Shown: positions 33,527 to 41,341 of the stretch, one piece after another
How the letters are laid out: every line of letters begins with the position of its first letter
Position numbering within the stretch: position 1 is the stretch's first letter
From: BP-133 sp040756995
Lineage (GTDB): Bacteria > Actinomycetota > Acidimicrobiia > IMCC26256 > BP-133
Length of the DNA stretch: 51,329 nt
Direction of reading: 5' to 3'
NCBI GenBank assembly: GCA_040756995.1
Contig: JBFLYK010000045.1
Coordinates: 1-51,329 of the forward strand
Notes under the pieces: model-generated
Seen by the model: only the letters and a program-made list of their open reading frames with translations
The model's database searches: none
What the model was told of the DNA's origin: nothing
Position numbers and translations under genes: made by a program

Positions 33527-34242
33527 CGCTGACACTCACCGCCTCGCACGTCGATCGCGCCGCGTCTTCGGACGGGGCCCGCCTGCTCCTCGTCGACGAC
33601 CACCGGCTCCTCGTCGAGACGCTGCAGGTCTCCCTCATCAACGCCGGCTTCGCCGTGTCGGTGGCTCCTTGCCGGTCCTTCGACGAGGTGCTCGCCGAGG
33701 CCGCCGCCGTGCGCCCGACGCTGGTCGTGCTCGACCTCGACCTCCAGGGGGCCGGGTACGGCTACGACCTCATCGCCCCGCTCCGGGAGCTCGGCGCCCA
33801 GGTCCTGATGCTGACCGGCACCGTCGACAAGATCGAGCTGGCCCGCTGCCTCGAGGCCGGCGCCCTCGGCATCGCCGACAAGGCCGACGGCTTCAGTGCG
33901 GTGCTCGACCAGATCCGCCGGGCCGCCGACGGTGAGACCGTCACGCCGATCACCGTGCGGACGCAGCTCCTCGCCGACCTGGCCGCCCAGCGCCGGGCCG
34001 AAGAGAAGCGCAAGGCGCCGTTCGAGGCGCTCTCTGCCCGGGAGCGCGACGTCCTCCGCCAGATCGTCGAAGGCAAGCAGGCATCCGCCATCGCCAAGGA
34101 GTCCTTCGTGTCGCTGGCCACCGTCCGCACCCAGATTCGCTCGATCCTTCTGAAGCTCGAAGTGACCTCCCAGGTGGCCGCCGTGGCGCTGGCCCGCCAG
34201 GGCGGTTGGTTCGACAACGCCGCTGCGGAGAAGATCCGATGA
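33523..34242 (+). CDS. NarL/LuxR-family response regulator of the pilus operon
   Basis: A 239-residue regulator. The receiver domain keeps the acidic pair Asp25/Asp26 (LLLVDDHRLL), phospho-acceptor Asp71 (VVLDLDLQ), Thr99 and switch Lys120. The C-terminal LuxR helix-turn-helix is at about 172-235 (LSARERDVLRQIVEGKQASAIA). The ATG at 33523 overlaps the stop of the sensor gene and follows the ribosome site ggaagagg; upstream codons are out-of-phase sensor sequence. Its own stop overlaps the pilB ATG. Coupling to pilB suggests that it senses or sets pilus production. Confidence 0.9.
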   Translation: MTLTLTASHVDRAASSDGARLLLVDDHRLLVETLQVSLINAGFAVSVAPCRSFDEVLAEAAAVRPTLVVLDLDLQGAGYGYDLIAPLRELGAQVLMLTGTVDKIELARCLEAGALGIADKADGFSAVLDQIRRAADGETVTPITVRTQLLADLAAQRRAEEKRKAPFEALSARERDVLRQIVEGKQASAIAKESFVSLATVRTQIRSILLKLEVTSQVAAVALARQGGWFDNAAAEKIR

Positions 34243-36089
34243 GCAAGCGCGCCTTTTCCTTCCGCAAGCCGACCGAAGACCCGCCCGTTGAGGCGCTGAG
34301 CTCGGTGCCGGAGATGGACGACGCCGTGGAGGCATCGCAGGCCACCGAGCCGCGCCCCTCGGTCGAGCAGGACAACCGGGATCTGAACGTCGTTCCCGAG
34401 GGCGGCCGTTTCGGCGAGCTCCTCGTCCGCAAGCAGCTGGTGAGCCGGGGCGCCATCATGGAGGCCCTGCTCCAGCAGACCGGCAGCGGCAAGCGCCTCG
34501 GGAACCTGCTGGTCGACGCCGGCGCCATCACGGACCGGCAGCTGGCCGAGACGCTGTCCGAGCAGCTGAACATCCCGATGGCCGACCTGCGGAACGACCG
34601 CCCCGAGCCCGACGCCGTGGACAAGGTCCCCGAGAGCGTCGCCCGGGAACTGGTGGCGGTGCCGCTGCGCATCCGGGACAACAGCCTCGAGGTCGTCATC
34701 GCCGACCCGACGCCCGCCACGCTGAAGTTGCTGCGGGAGAAGACGCGGCTCGACATCGTGCCGTTCATCGCTCCGGCGTCCGAGGTGACCCGGGTCATCG
34801 AGGCGACCTACCGGGCGCTGGGCGCCATCCAGTCGCACGTTCAGGCCTTCACCGCCAACGACGCCCTCCGCAAGACGACGGCTGTTGCGGCGACCGCCGC
34901 GACGACGGGTGTTGCCGGCGGCGACGCCGAGGCTCCGGTGGTCAAGGTCGTGAACCTCCTCATCGCCCAGGCCCTGCGGGACCGGGCCTCCGACCTCCAC
35001 CTGGAGCCGCAGGACACGCAGATGCGGGTCCGCTTCCGGGTCGACGGCGCGCTGCACGACGTCACCACGCTGCCGGCGGAGATGGGCCCGGCCGTCGTGA
35101 GCCGCATCAAGATCATGGGCGGAATGAACATCGTCGAGCGGCGCCGTCCCCAGGACGGGCAGACGTCGCTCGAAGTCGACGGCCGCGCCCTCGACGTCCG
35201 GATCGCCTCCACCCCCACGGTCTTCGGCGAGAAGGTGACGATGCGGCTCCTCGACAAGAGCCGCCCCCTCTACAAGGGCGCCGACCTCGGCATGCCCGCC
35301 GACACCCACGAGGACTGGGGCAAGCTCGTCCGTTCGCCGTTCGGCATGGTCGTCTGCGTCGGCCCCACCGGCTCTGGCAAGACGACGACGCTCTACGCCA
35401 CCCTGGGCGACATCAACTCATCGGACCGCAACATCATGACGATCGAGGACCCGGTGGAGTACATCCTCCCCTCGATCAACCAGATCCAGATCAACGAGCA
35501 GGCCGGCGTCACCTTCGCCGACGGCCTCCGCTCGATCCTCCGCCAGGACCCCGACGTCATCCTCGTCGGCGAGATCCGCGACGCCGAGACGGCTCGCATC
35601 GCCGTGCAGTCCGCCCTGACCGGCCACCTGGTCCTGTCGTCGCTGCACGCCACCGACACCGCCGCCGCGGTGCACCGCTTCCTCGACATGGGAATCGAGG
35701 CCTTCCTGGTCGCTTCGGCCGGTTTGGGAATCGTCGGCCAGCGCCTGGTCCGCAAGATCTGCACTTCGTGCAAGATCCCCTACCAGCCGACTGACGAGGA
35801 ACTCGCCTTCTACCTCGAGGCCGAAGGTCCGACCAAGGACCAGTTCTGGATTGGGGAAGGTTGCAACTTCTGCGGCGGCACCGGCTACCAGGACCGCATC
35901 GGCGTATACGAATTATTGAGGATTACACCCGAGATCAAGCGCCTTATCGTCGGCTGGGCCACGCAGGAAGAAATCCGCCGCATGGCCATCTCCCAGGGTA
36001 TGCGGACACTTCTGCAAGAAGGCCTGAACCTGGTCGCCAACGACACCACCACGATCTCCGAAGTCATTCGAGTCATCTACGCGAGCTAA
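34239..36089 (+). CDS. pilB: Type IV pilus assembly ATPase PilB/GspE
   Basis: A 616-residue hexameric extension ATPase. The N-terminal MshEN-like domain is at about 58-195. The ATPase has Walker A GPTGSGKT at 375-382, Asp box TIEDPVE at 401-407, Walker B ILVGEIRD at 441-448 and the His box TGHLVLSSLHATD at 461-473. A zinc-binding tetracysteine loop follows (CTSC at 508-511, CNFC at 542-545). MshEN domains bind c-di-GMP in some homologues; that is only possible here. The ATG overlaps the response-regulator stop, and pilC follows after 13 bases. No PilT retraction ATPase is seen in the window. Confidence 0.95.
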   Translation: MSKRAFSFRKPTEDPPVEALSSVPEMDDAVEASQATEPRPSVEQDNRDLNVVPEGGRFGELLVRKQLVSRGAIMEALLQQTGSGKRLGNLLVDAGAITDRQLAETLSEQLNIPMADLRNDRPEPDAVDKVPESVARELVAVPLRIRDNSLEVVIADPTPATLKLLREKTRLDIVPFIAPASEVTRVIEATYRALGAIQSHVQAFTANDALRKTTAVAATAATTGVAGGDAEAPVVKVVNLLIAQALRDRASDLHLEPQDTQMRVRFRVDGALHDVTTLPAEMGPAVVSRIKIMGGMNIVERRRPQDGQTSLEVDGRALDVRIASTPTVFGEKVTMRLLDKSRPLYKGADLGMPADTHEDWGKLVRSPFGMVVCVGPTGSGKTTTLYATLGDINSSDRNIMTIEDPVEYILPSINQIQINEQAGVTFADGLRSILRQDPDVILVGEIRDAETARIAVQSALTGHLVLSSLHATDTAAAVHRFLDMGIEAFLVASAGLGIVGQRLVRKICTSCKIPYQPTDEELAFYLEAEGPTKDQFWIGEGCNFCGGTGYQDRIGVYELLRITPEIKRLIVGWATQEEIRRMAISQGMRTLLQEGLNLVANDTTTISEVIRVIYAS

Positions 36090-36102
36090 GGACTCACAGC
36101 CA

Positions 36103-37317
36103 ATGCCGAAGTTCAACTACGTCGCCGTCGGCCCGGACGGCGCCCAGGTCAACGGGGTCGAGGAAGCCCCCAGCCTTGGCGCCCTCAGCCTTCTCCTGCG
36201 CGACCGCGACCTCGCGATCCAAGAAGCGCAGGAAAAGAAGTCGATCATGCAGTTCGAGATCACCAAGAAGAAGGTTCCCCGCAAGGAACTGATGCACTTC
36301 TCTCGCCAGATGGCGGTCTTCCTCCGCGCCGGCATCCCGGTGATCGACGCTCTCACGATCATCAAGGAAGAGCTGCCCAAGAAGAAGAACGTGCTCGCCG
36401 AGTGCCTCGCCGACATGATCGTGGCGCTGGAGTCGGGGACGACCTTCACCGGTGCGGCCCGCTCGCACCCCGAGGCCTTCCCGACGTTCTTCCTCGGTGT
36501 CCTCGAGGCCGCCGAGCTGACGGGGAACCTCGCATCGGCTCTGGAGGAGGTCGCGAAGTACATCGAGCGTGACCTCGAGGCGCGCAAGAAGATCCAGTCG
36601 GCCCTGTTCTATCCGGCCGTGGTCTTCCTCATGTCCATCGCCACGGTCGTCGTTCTGGCGGCCTACGTCCTTCCGAAGTTCAAGAAGTTCTTCTCGGAGT
36701 TGAATGCCACGCTCCCTCTGCCCACCCGCATGCTGCTCTCGCTGACCGACATCCTGACCGACTTCTGGCCGCTTCTCATTCTTGGTGTGCTGGCTGTCGG
36801 CCTGGTGTTGGGCTTCGGGCCGCGGCACCCGAAGGGCCGTGACCTGCGAGACAAGTCCCTGTTGAGACTCCCTGTCATCGGCGACATGCTGCAGACCGCC
36901 ATCATCGAGCGCTTCTGCCGCACGCTGAGTTCGATGGTGCGGGCTGGTGTGCCCCTCCCCGACGCGCTGGCGGTCGCCTCGACAGGCACGAACAACGTGG
37001 TCTACCGGGAGAAGCTCGAAACGGTGCGGACCGCCATGCTCCAGGGCGAAGGCCTCGCCGGGCCGATCGCCCGGGCCGACTTCCTTCCGGGTGCGGCTCG
37101 CCAGATGATCCGCGTCGGCGAGGAGACCGGCACGCTCGACCAGCAGCTCGAAACCTCGGCCCACTACTTCGGTACCGAGCTCGACTTCAAGATCGCTCGC
37201 TTCACCAACCTCTTCGAGCCGGCCGTCATCCTGTTCATGGGTCTCGTCGTCGGCTTCGTCGCCATCGCCCTCGTCACAGCGATGTACGGCATCTTTAACC
37301 AGACCACGATCGGATGA
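36103..37317 (+). CDS. pilC: Type IV pilus inner-membrane platform protein PilC/GspF
   Basis: A 404-residue platform protein with two T2SSF repeats. Repeat 1 is HFSRQMAVFLRAGIPVIDAL near 67, and repeat 2 is RFCRTLSSMVRAGVPLPDAL near 270. Membrane helices follow each repeat (about 170-187 and 220-240), with the last at about 375-400 (PAVILFMGLVVGFVAIALV). It sits in the membrane and is driven by PilB. Its stop overlaps the next prepilin gene (ATGA at 37314-37317). Confidence 0.95.
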   Translation: MPKFNYVAVGPDGAQVNGVEEAPSLGALSLLLRDRDLAIQEAQEKKSIMQFEITKKKVPRKELMHFSRQMAVFLRAGIPVIDALTIIKEELPKKKNVLAECLADMIVALESGTTFTGAARSHPEAFPTFFLGVLEAAELTGNLASALEEVAKYIERDLEARKKIQSALFYPAVVFLMSIATVVVLAAYVLPKFKKFFSELNATLPLPTRMLLSLTDILTDFWPLLILGVLAVGLVLGFGPRHPKGRDLRDKSLLRLPVIGDMLQTAIIERFCRTLSSMVRAGVPLPDALAVASTGTNNVVYREKLETVRTAMLQGEGLAGPIARADFLPGAARQMIRVGEETGTLDQQLETSAHYFGTELDFKIARFTNLFEPAVILFMGLVVGFVAIALVTAMYGIFNQTTIG

Positions 37318-37778
37318 ACACGCCCCAAACCCGCTGGACATCCGAGGCCGGGATGACCCTCTCCGAGATCCTGGTAGCGGTCGCGATTCTGGGTATCGCG
37401 GTCGCCACGATCGTCGGCGGCCTTGCCCAGGCGTCATCATCTTCGGATCGTCACCGCAAGGCCGCGACCGCTGACACTGCTTTGAAGAGCTTCGCTGAGC
37501 ACATCAAGCAGAAGGTGGCGGTGGGTGCCTACGTCCAGTGTCCGACAACGACCACTTCGTCGTACGCCTCACTTTCTGGATGGACTGCTCCGACCGGATA
37601 CACCGTCAGTGTCGACAGCGTGAAGTACTGGAACGGGTCAAGCTTCGACGCCGCCTGCCCCACGGCGGTTCCGCCGAGCACTGAACGGGACCAGGGCGCG
37701 CAGCTGCTGAAGCTCGTGGCCGCGTCGTCCGACGGCCGTGCCAGCGAGTCGGTTGAGATCGTAGTGAGGAGACCATGA
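37314..37778 (+). CDS. Minor prepilin (PilV/GspI-like)
   Basis: A 154-residue prepilin. The peptidase cleavage site is after Gly13, before MTLSEILVAVAILGIAVA, with the conserved Glu at mature position 5 and a Met N-terminus in place of the more usual Phe. The globular part has two cysteines (VQCPTT, AACPTA). Position between pilC and a PilX-like gene, with overlaps on both sides, suggests a pilus-priming minor pilin. Codon use is less uniformly G/C at third positions than upstream. Confidence 0.85.
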   Translation: MNTPQTRWTSEAGMTLSEILVAVAILGIAVATIVGGLAQASSSSDRHRKAATADTALKSFAEHIKQKVAVGAYVQCPTTTTSSYASLSGWTAPTGYTVSVDSVKYWNGSSFDAACPTAVPPSTERDQGAQLLKLVAASSDGRASESVEIVVRRP

Positions 37779-38218
37779 ACCGGATCAGGTCGCGAGCCCG
37801 TGAGGAGGATGGAGTCATTCTCGTCCTCGTCCTCGGCTTCTTGGCCTTCATCGGTGTGGTTGCCGCCGTTCTCGTGAACTACACCACCACCGGTCATCGC
37901 GCGACGGTAACGGTTCAAGATATACGCGCTCGTGAGTACGCCGCCGATGGCGTCGTCGAGGCAGCGATCAACCTGGTGCGAAGGACTGCCGCTTCGTCGA
38001 ACTCCAGCGGCTGCGTCGTTGCCATGGTCGATTCCCTCTCGATGCGTGTTGACTGCTCTGACGCCGGCACCGGCGGTGTCGAAGTCACCTTCACGGCCTG
38101 CCCGAACACGGGCGTCGCCTGCACAGCATCGACCAGGACACTTGTGGCCAAAGCAAAGTACAACCGGACCGTCAGTCCCGCAGCGGTGAAGATCAGCGCT
38201 TGGAGCGTGCATCGATGA
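37775..38218 (+). CDS. PilX/GspK-like minor pilin
   Basis: A 147-residue protein with a short Arg-rich leader ending in Gly13, then VILVLVLGFLAFIGVVAAVLV. The Glu at mature position 5 is absent (Leu), as is usual for tip-type PilX/GspK pilins. The body includes the family-typical REYAADGVVEAAIN after the helix and four cysteines. ATGA overlaps join it to both neighbouring pilin genes. Confidence 0.82.
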   Translation: MNRIRSRAREEDGVILVLVLGFLAFIGVVAAVLVNYTTTGHRATVTVQDIRAREYAADGVVEAAINLVRRTAASSNSSGCVVAMVDSLSMRVDCSDAGTGGVEVTFTACPNTGVACTASTRTLVAKAKYNRTVSPAAVKISAWSVHR

Positions 38219-39540
38219 AACTTGCTCTCCGATTTGTCCGGGCTGCGAAGCAGCGACTGCGTCAGGGCGAGTCAGGATTCACCCTGGCTGAGATGCTGGT
38301 CGTGGTCGTGATCAGCGGAATCATCGTGGCCGCGGTCGGATCAAGCTTCGTCGTGAGCACACGGGCTGCCACTTCGTCGAACGACAGAGTGGATCGCTCG
38401 CGTGATGCGCAGCAAACGAGCACGTACTTCCTGAGCGATGCGCAGAACGCCAGCTACTTCTCGGAGAGTACGGTTCCCGCCCCGGCCATGGGATCGTGCT
38501 CGGACTTCGGAGCGGACAACGTCGCAGTTTTCGAGTGGACGGAGGGGACTGTCCGGAAGGACGCGATCTACGGGCTGTCCGGTAGCCCTTCGGAACTCAT
38601 TCGCCGTTACTGCGAGGACGGAACCAAGCAGTATGACGTAACTCTTGTGAGGCACGTCGGCTCTACGATCCCCGAAGTCACCTGTCCGTCCACTCCGTGC
38701 TCGGCGAACTCTGCATATCTTGAGATGGCCGTAACGGAGACCGCCGGAACCTATGAGAGTGCGTACAGCTACACCGTACGGGCGGACCCGCGAACGACCG
38801 GCTCCGGCCCCACTGGGCCGATGGGCGGGATCGCGATTTACGTCGGGCAAGGTGGGATCACCACCGGAGGAAGCAAGACCACGATCAAGGTGGATGAGGG
38901 GACAGTCACCGTGGACGGAGAGTCGAAATGTAACGGTGACAACGACACCAGCCCAGCCTTTGACGTCGAAGACGGGTTCTACCCTGAGTCGAATACCGGC
39001 TGCCAGAACGCCGGTTCGGGAACGGCGCCGTCGGACCCTCTGATCGATCTGGCTGCCCCCACGGCTCCGGCAACGTCGACCACCGAGCCAGACAAGAAGA
39101 ACGGCTACAAACCGCCGAACTCTACCGCCTGTGGGACAAGTCAGCCGACTTTCCAGCCTGGTCTCTACCCGAAGGACTGGGCGCTGGAGAACGGGTGTCT
39201 CGCTTCTGGGACGTACTACTTCAGTACTGGGGTGGTTCTGAAGAACGTGACTTCCGCACCTGGTGGCGTCCACATCTACATCGCCGACGGCGGGGGCGAC
39301 TTCTCGAACGTCACGCTGTCTCCGTTGACCACCGGCGATCAGGCGGGAATAACAGTATTTGAGGCTCGAGGTATAGCGTCCGCCGTCAAGACCAACGACG
39401 ATGTGACGATCAATGGGGCGATCTACCTGCCCGCCGGAGAATTGCTCGTGCAGTCGACCAGTGGGTACCTGCAGGCGGGGTCGATCAACGTCAAGACCCT
39501 GACCTTCGGCGGAAACAGCCTTGGCGTGATCATCATCTGA
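38215..39540 (+). CDS. PilW-like prepilin with long beta-rich C-terminal extension
   Basis: A 441-residue protein, unusually long for a prepilin. The leader ends at Gly21; the mature N-terminus FTLAEMLVVVVISGIIVAAV has the conserved Glu26. Residues 30-195 look like a minor-pilin domain with cysteines. From about residue 205 a Gly/Thr/Val-rich region begins (GGIAIYVGQGG), with a Pro/Thr linker near 285-300. It ends in repeated strands (GVHIYIADGGG, TINGAIYLPAGEL, LQAGSINVKTLTFGGNSL) resembling the right-handed beta or polymer-forming domains seen in some tight-adherence and pilin proteins. It could be a tip adhesin. The last gene of the overlapping chain; a hairpin follows. Confidence 0.82.
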   Translation: MKLALRFVRAAKQRLRQGESGFTLAEMLVVVVISGIIVAAVGSSFVVSTRAATSSNDRVDRSRDAQQTSTYFLSDAQNASYFSESTVPAPAMGSCSDFGADNVAVFEWTEGTVRKDAIYGLSGSPSELIRRYCEDGTKQYDVTLVRHVGSTIPEVTCPSTPCSANSAYLEMAVTETAGTYESAYSYTVRADPRTTGSGPTGPMGGIAIYVGQGGITTGGSKTTIKVDEGTVTVDGESKCNGDNDTSPAFDVEDGFYPESNTGCQNAGSGTAPSDPLIDLAAPTAPATSTTEPDKKNGYKPPNSTACGTSQPTFQPGLYPKDWALENGCLASGTYYFSTGVVLKNVTSAPGGVHIYIADGGGDFSNVTLSPLTTGDQAGITVFEARGIASAVKTNDDVTINGAIYLPAGELLVQSTSGYLQAGSINVKTLTFGGNSLGVIII

Positions 39541-39564
39541 CCGAGTCCAACTCAAGCTTCGAGG

Positions 39565-39590
39565 TGCGGGCGCCGGCTACGGCGCCCGCA
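39565..39590 (+). terminator. Terminator after the pilus operon
   Basis: A 10-bp perfect stem (tgcgggcgcc/ggcgcccgca) with a 6-base loop, 24 bases after the PilW-like stop, followed by ttctcgcgtt. It is GC-rich with a weak T tract. Confidence 0.7.
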
Positions 39591-39762
39591 TTCTCGCGTT
39601 CCGGACCGCAGGCGGGCCGTTGCAGGCGAGCGGTTCATCAATGTTGTGGATGAGGCGGGCAGCCAAACAGCCGAGAATCAAATCGAAGCCGCTACCGGAA
39701 AACGGTCGGCTCGGGAAGCGGCTCGAAGATCGAGCACCACAGACCAAGGAGAACCCAACTCA
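39591..39762 (+). promoter_or_regulatory. Upstream region and possible structured leader of the major pilin
   Basis: 172 bases without a gene. A nested structure can be drawn at 39687-39723: outer arms agccgct/agcggct enclosing the hairpin accg-gaaaa-cggt. An aaggag ribosome site (39746-39751) lies 11 bases from the pilin ATG. The promoter is not obvious; the leader may be structured. It does not match the c-di-GMP-I core by eye. Confidence 0.35.
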
Positions 39763-40158
39763 ATGATTGAGCGCATCAACCGGAAGCGGCAGAACGAGGA
39801 AGGCTTCACCCTCGTCGAGCTCCTCGTCGTCATCGTGATCCTCGGCATCCTCGCCGCCATCGTCGTCTTCGCCGTTGGTGGCATCACCGACAAGGGTGAG
39901 AGCAACGCCAGCAAGACGGACGTCGCCGTGCTGGAGACGGCCGAGGAGGCCTACTTCGCCAACCAGTCCGCCAGCGTGTACACGACCGAGGGTGGTCTGG
40001 TGACCGGCAAGTACCTCCGTGCGGTCTCCTCGAAGAACAGCATCTGCCTGAGCACCGCCGACAACAAGTCCTACTCGGTTGTGCCCCAGGGCGGCACCTG
40101 CCCTGCCGGCACCGACTGGAACGGCACTGGGCTGGGAGCCGGCACCGAAGACAACTAA
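39763..40158 (+). CDS. Major type IV pilin
   Basis: A 131-residue prepilin. The short leader ends EEG (Gly14) before FTLVELLVVIVILGILAAIVVF, the canonical type IVa N-terminus with Glu at mature position 5. The small C-terminal domain has two cysteines (SICLSTADN, GGTCPAG) that should form the D-loop disulfide. It stands alone between two strong terminators, consistent with high-level separate transcription of the main structural subunit. The ATG at 39763 is set by the leader; upstream codons are not leader-like. Confidence 0.93.
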   Translation: MIERINRKRQNEEGFTLVELLVVIVILGILAAIVVFAVGGITDKGESNASKTDVAVLETAEEAYFANQSASVYTTEGGLVTGKYLRAVSSKNSICLSTADNKSYSVVPQGGTCPAGTDWNGTGLGAGTEDN

Positions 40159-40174
40159 GTCGTCAACAGCCCCT

Positions 40175-40211
40175 GTTGCCCGCCCAACCTTGGGCGGGCA
40201 ACGGAGTTTTT
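40175..40211 (+). terminator. Rho-independent terminator after the major pilin
   Basis: A stem of up to 13 bp between 40175-40187 and 40190-40202 (about 11 bp with a realistic loop), then ggag and five T at 40207-40211. This is the best intrinsic terminator in the window. Confidence 0.9.
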
Positions 40212-40247
40212 GGGACGGGGGTCGGAACCTTATTCCGCCCCCGTCCC
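40212..40247 (+). terminator. Second hairpin directly after the first
   Basis: gggacggggg at 40212-40221 pairs with cccccgtccc at 40238-40247, then a one-base bulge and cgga/tccg, with a 7-base loop. It may back up termination or structure the leader of the next pilin mRNA. Confidence 0.6.
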
Positions 40248-40280
40248 GCTTCGCGTTCTCAAAAGCGAAAGGCTTCCGCT

Positions 40281-40724
40281 GTGCTCTGCTTGACATCGCC
40301 GAACGACAGAAGAGTTGATGGGTTCACGCTCGTTGAGGTGCTGTTGCTGATTGTCATTCTCGGATCGCTTGCGGCCATAGCCATCTTTGCCGTGGGGCCA
40401 GCGGTTGGGGCGGGGAAGTCCAAGGCAAGAGTTGGCGACGAGCGAGTATTGTCCAGAGCCGAGGAAGCCTTTTTCGCCAACCGGAACACGGGGCGATATG
40501 CAACCCAGACCGAGCTTGTGTCAGCTGGCTTCCTTCGAAGGGCTTCAACCATCAACTCGTTGTGCGTCGATCTGGCTCCGACCAACGGCGACTTCTTCGT
40601 TGTCGCGGGCGTCCCGGCGACTCAGGCCGAGGGGGACTCTGCATGCGCGGCCGCTGCAGCAGCGTTCTCACCGCCGAAATCTGGTTCATACGTCGCTTCT
40701 GCGGGCACGTTGTCTATTCCATGA
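40281..40724 (+). CDS. Second pilin-like prepilin
   Basis: A 147-residue prepilin with leader ending VDG (Gly14), then FTLVEVLLLIVILGSLAAIAIF with Glu at mature position 5. The helix and the EAFFANRNTGRYATQTELVSAGFLR segment parallel the major pilin (EAYFANQSASVYTTEGGLVTGKYLR), so the two are paralogues. It has two cysteines (SLCVDL, DSACAA). The GTG at 40281 gives a normal leader with gaaagg about 10 bases upstream. Codon use is clearly less GC-biased than in most of the window. It is directly followed by a sigma-factor pseudogene. Confidence 0.85.
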   Translation: MLCLTSPNDRRVDGFTLVEVLLLIVILGSLAAIAIFAVGPAVGAGKSKARVGDERVLSRAEEAFFANRNTGRYATQTELVSAGFLRRASTINSLCVDLAPTNGDFFVVAGVPATQAEGDSACAAAAAAFSPPKSGSYVASAGTLSIP

Positions 40725-40725
40725 T

Positions 40726-41205
40726 GTGACCGCTTCGGCATACCTCGCCGAGGTGTATCGGCAGTTGGCCTCGGACGTCCTCAGCTACTTCCGCAGTCAG
40801 GGCTCGCCCGATCCGGAGGACCTCCTGAGGGAGACATTCCTCTAGATCGTCCGCGACACCGGCCGGTTCCGCGGCGACGGTAGGGACGTTCGCCGTAGGG
40901 TCTTCACAATTTGCCCACCACCGCCTGTTCGACGGCCAGCGGCGGTCCTGCCGCTGCCCGGCCGGCCGGCTGGGCAATCCCGGAGCTGGCGGCCGCAACC
41001 GACCCTGAAACCCGTGGTCATCCTCCAGTTCGTCGCAGGCGTTTCGATTGAGGCGGTCGCCGTGGCGAGCGGCCGGACCGTCGGCGCGGTCAAGCCCCTT
41101 CAGCATCGGGGGCTGACGCGGGTCGGTCAAGCGGGGAGTCACAGCGGGCTGGAGCCTGAACGCCGCCCATCCGGTGCGACGGTGAGCGATCTTCCTCCGG
41201 ATTGA
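40726..41205 (+). pseudogene. ECF sigma-factor remnant (stop plus frameshift)
   Basis: The GTG at 40726 opens YLAEVYRQLASDVLSYFRSQ, then DPEDLLRETFL, the region-2 start of an ECF sigma-70 factor. TAG at 40843-40845 interrupts it, yet the same frame continues IVRDTGRFRGDGRDVRRRVFTI. A one-base insertion near 40910-40912 then shifts the frame; the next frame reads AHHRLFDGQRRS, the expected continuation. Region 4 survives near 41014-41120 (VVILQFVAGVSIEAVAVASGRTVGAVKPLQHRGL). The gene is clearly dead but homologous throughout. It lies 1 base after the second pilin gene, so it may once have been a pilus-linked regulator. Confidence 0.85.
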
Positions 41206-41341
41206 GAAAGTGGCAGCGAGCGCCGCGGCTATGGCGAGAGGTCCGTCGCAGCGGGGCGATGAGAGCCCTAAAACTGTCTCACCTTCTCCTTATCCTCCGA
41301 AGGTAGGGCACGGAGCCCTCGTCCTTTGGAGGTGTTGGGGC

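Noticed and set aside
41210..41341. N-terminal extension of the DUF222/HNH protein
   Set aside because: It is low in protein-like features, and the ATG at 41342 has ggaggtg upstream and matches the family start.
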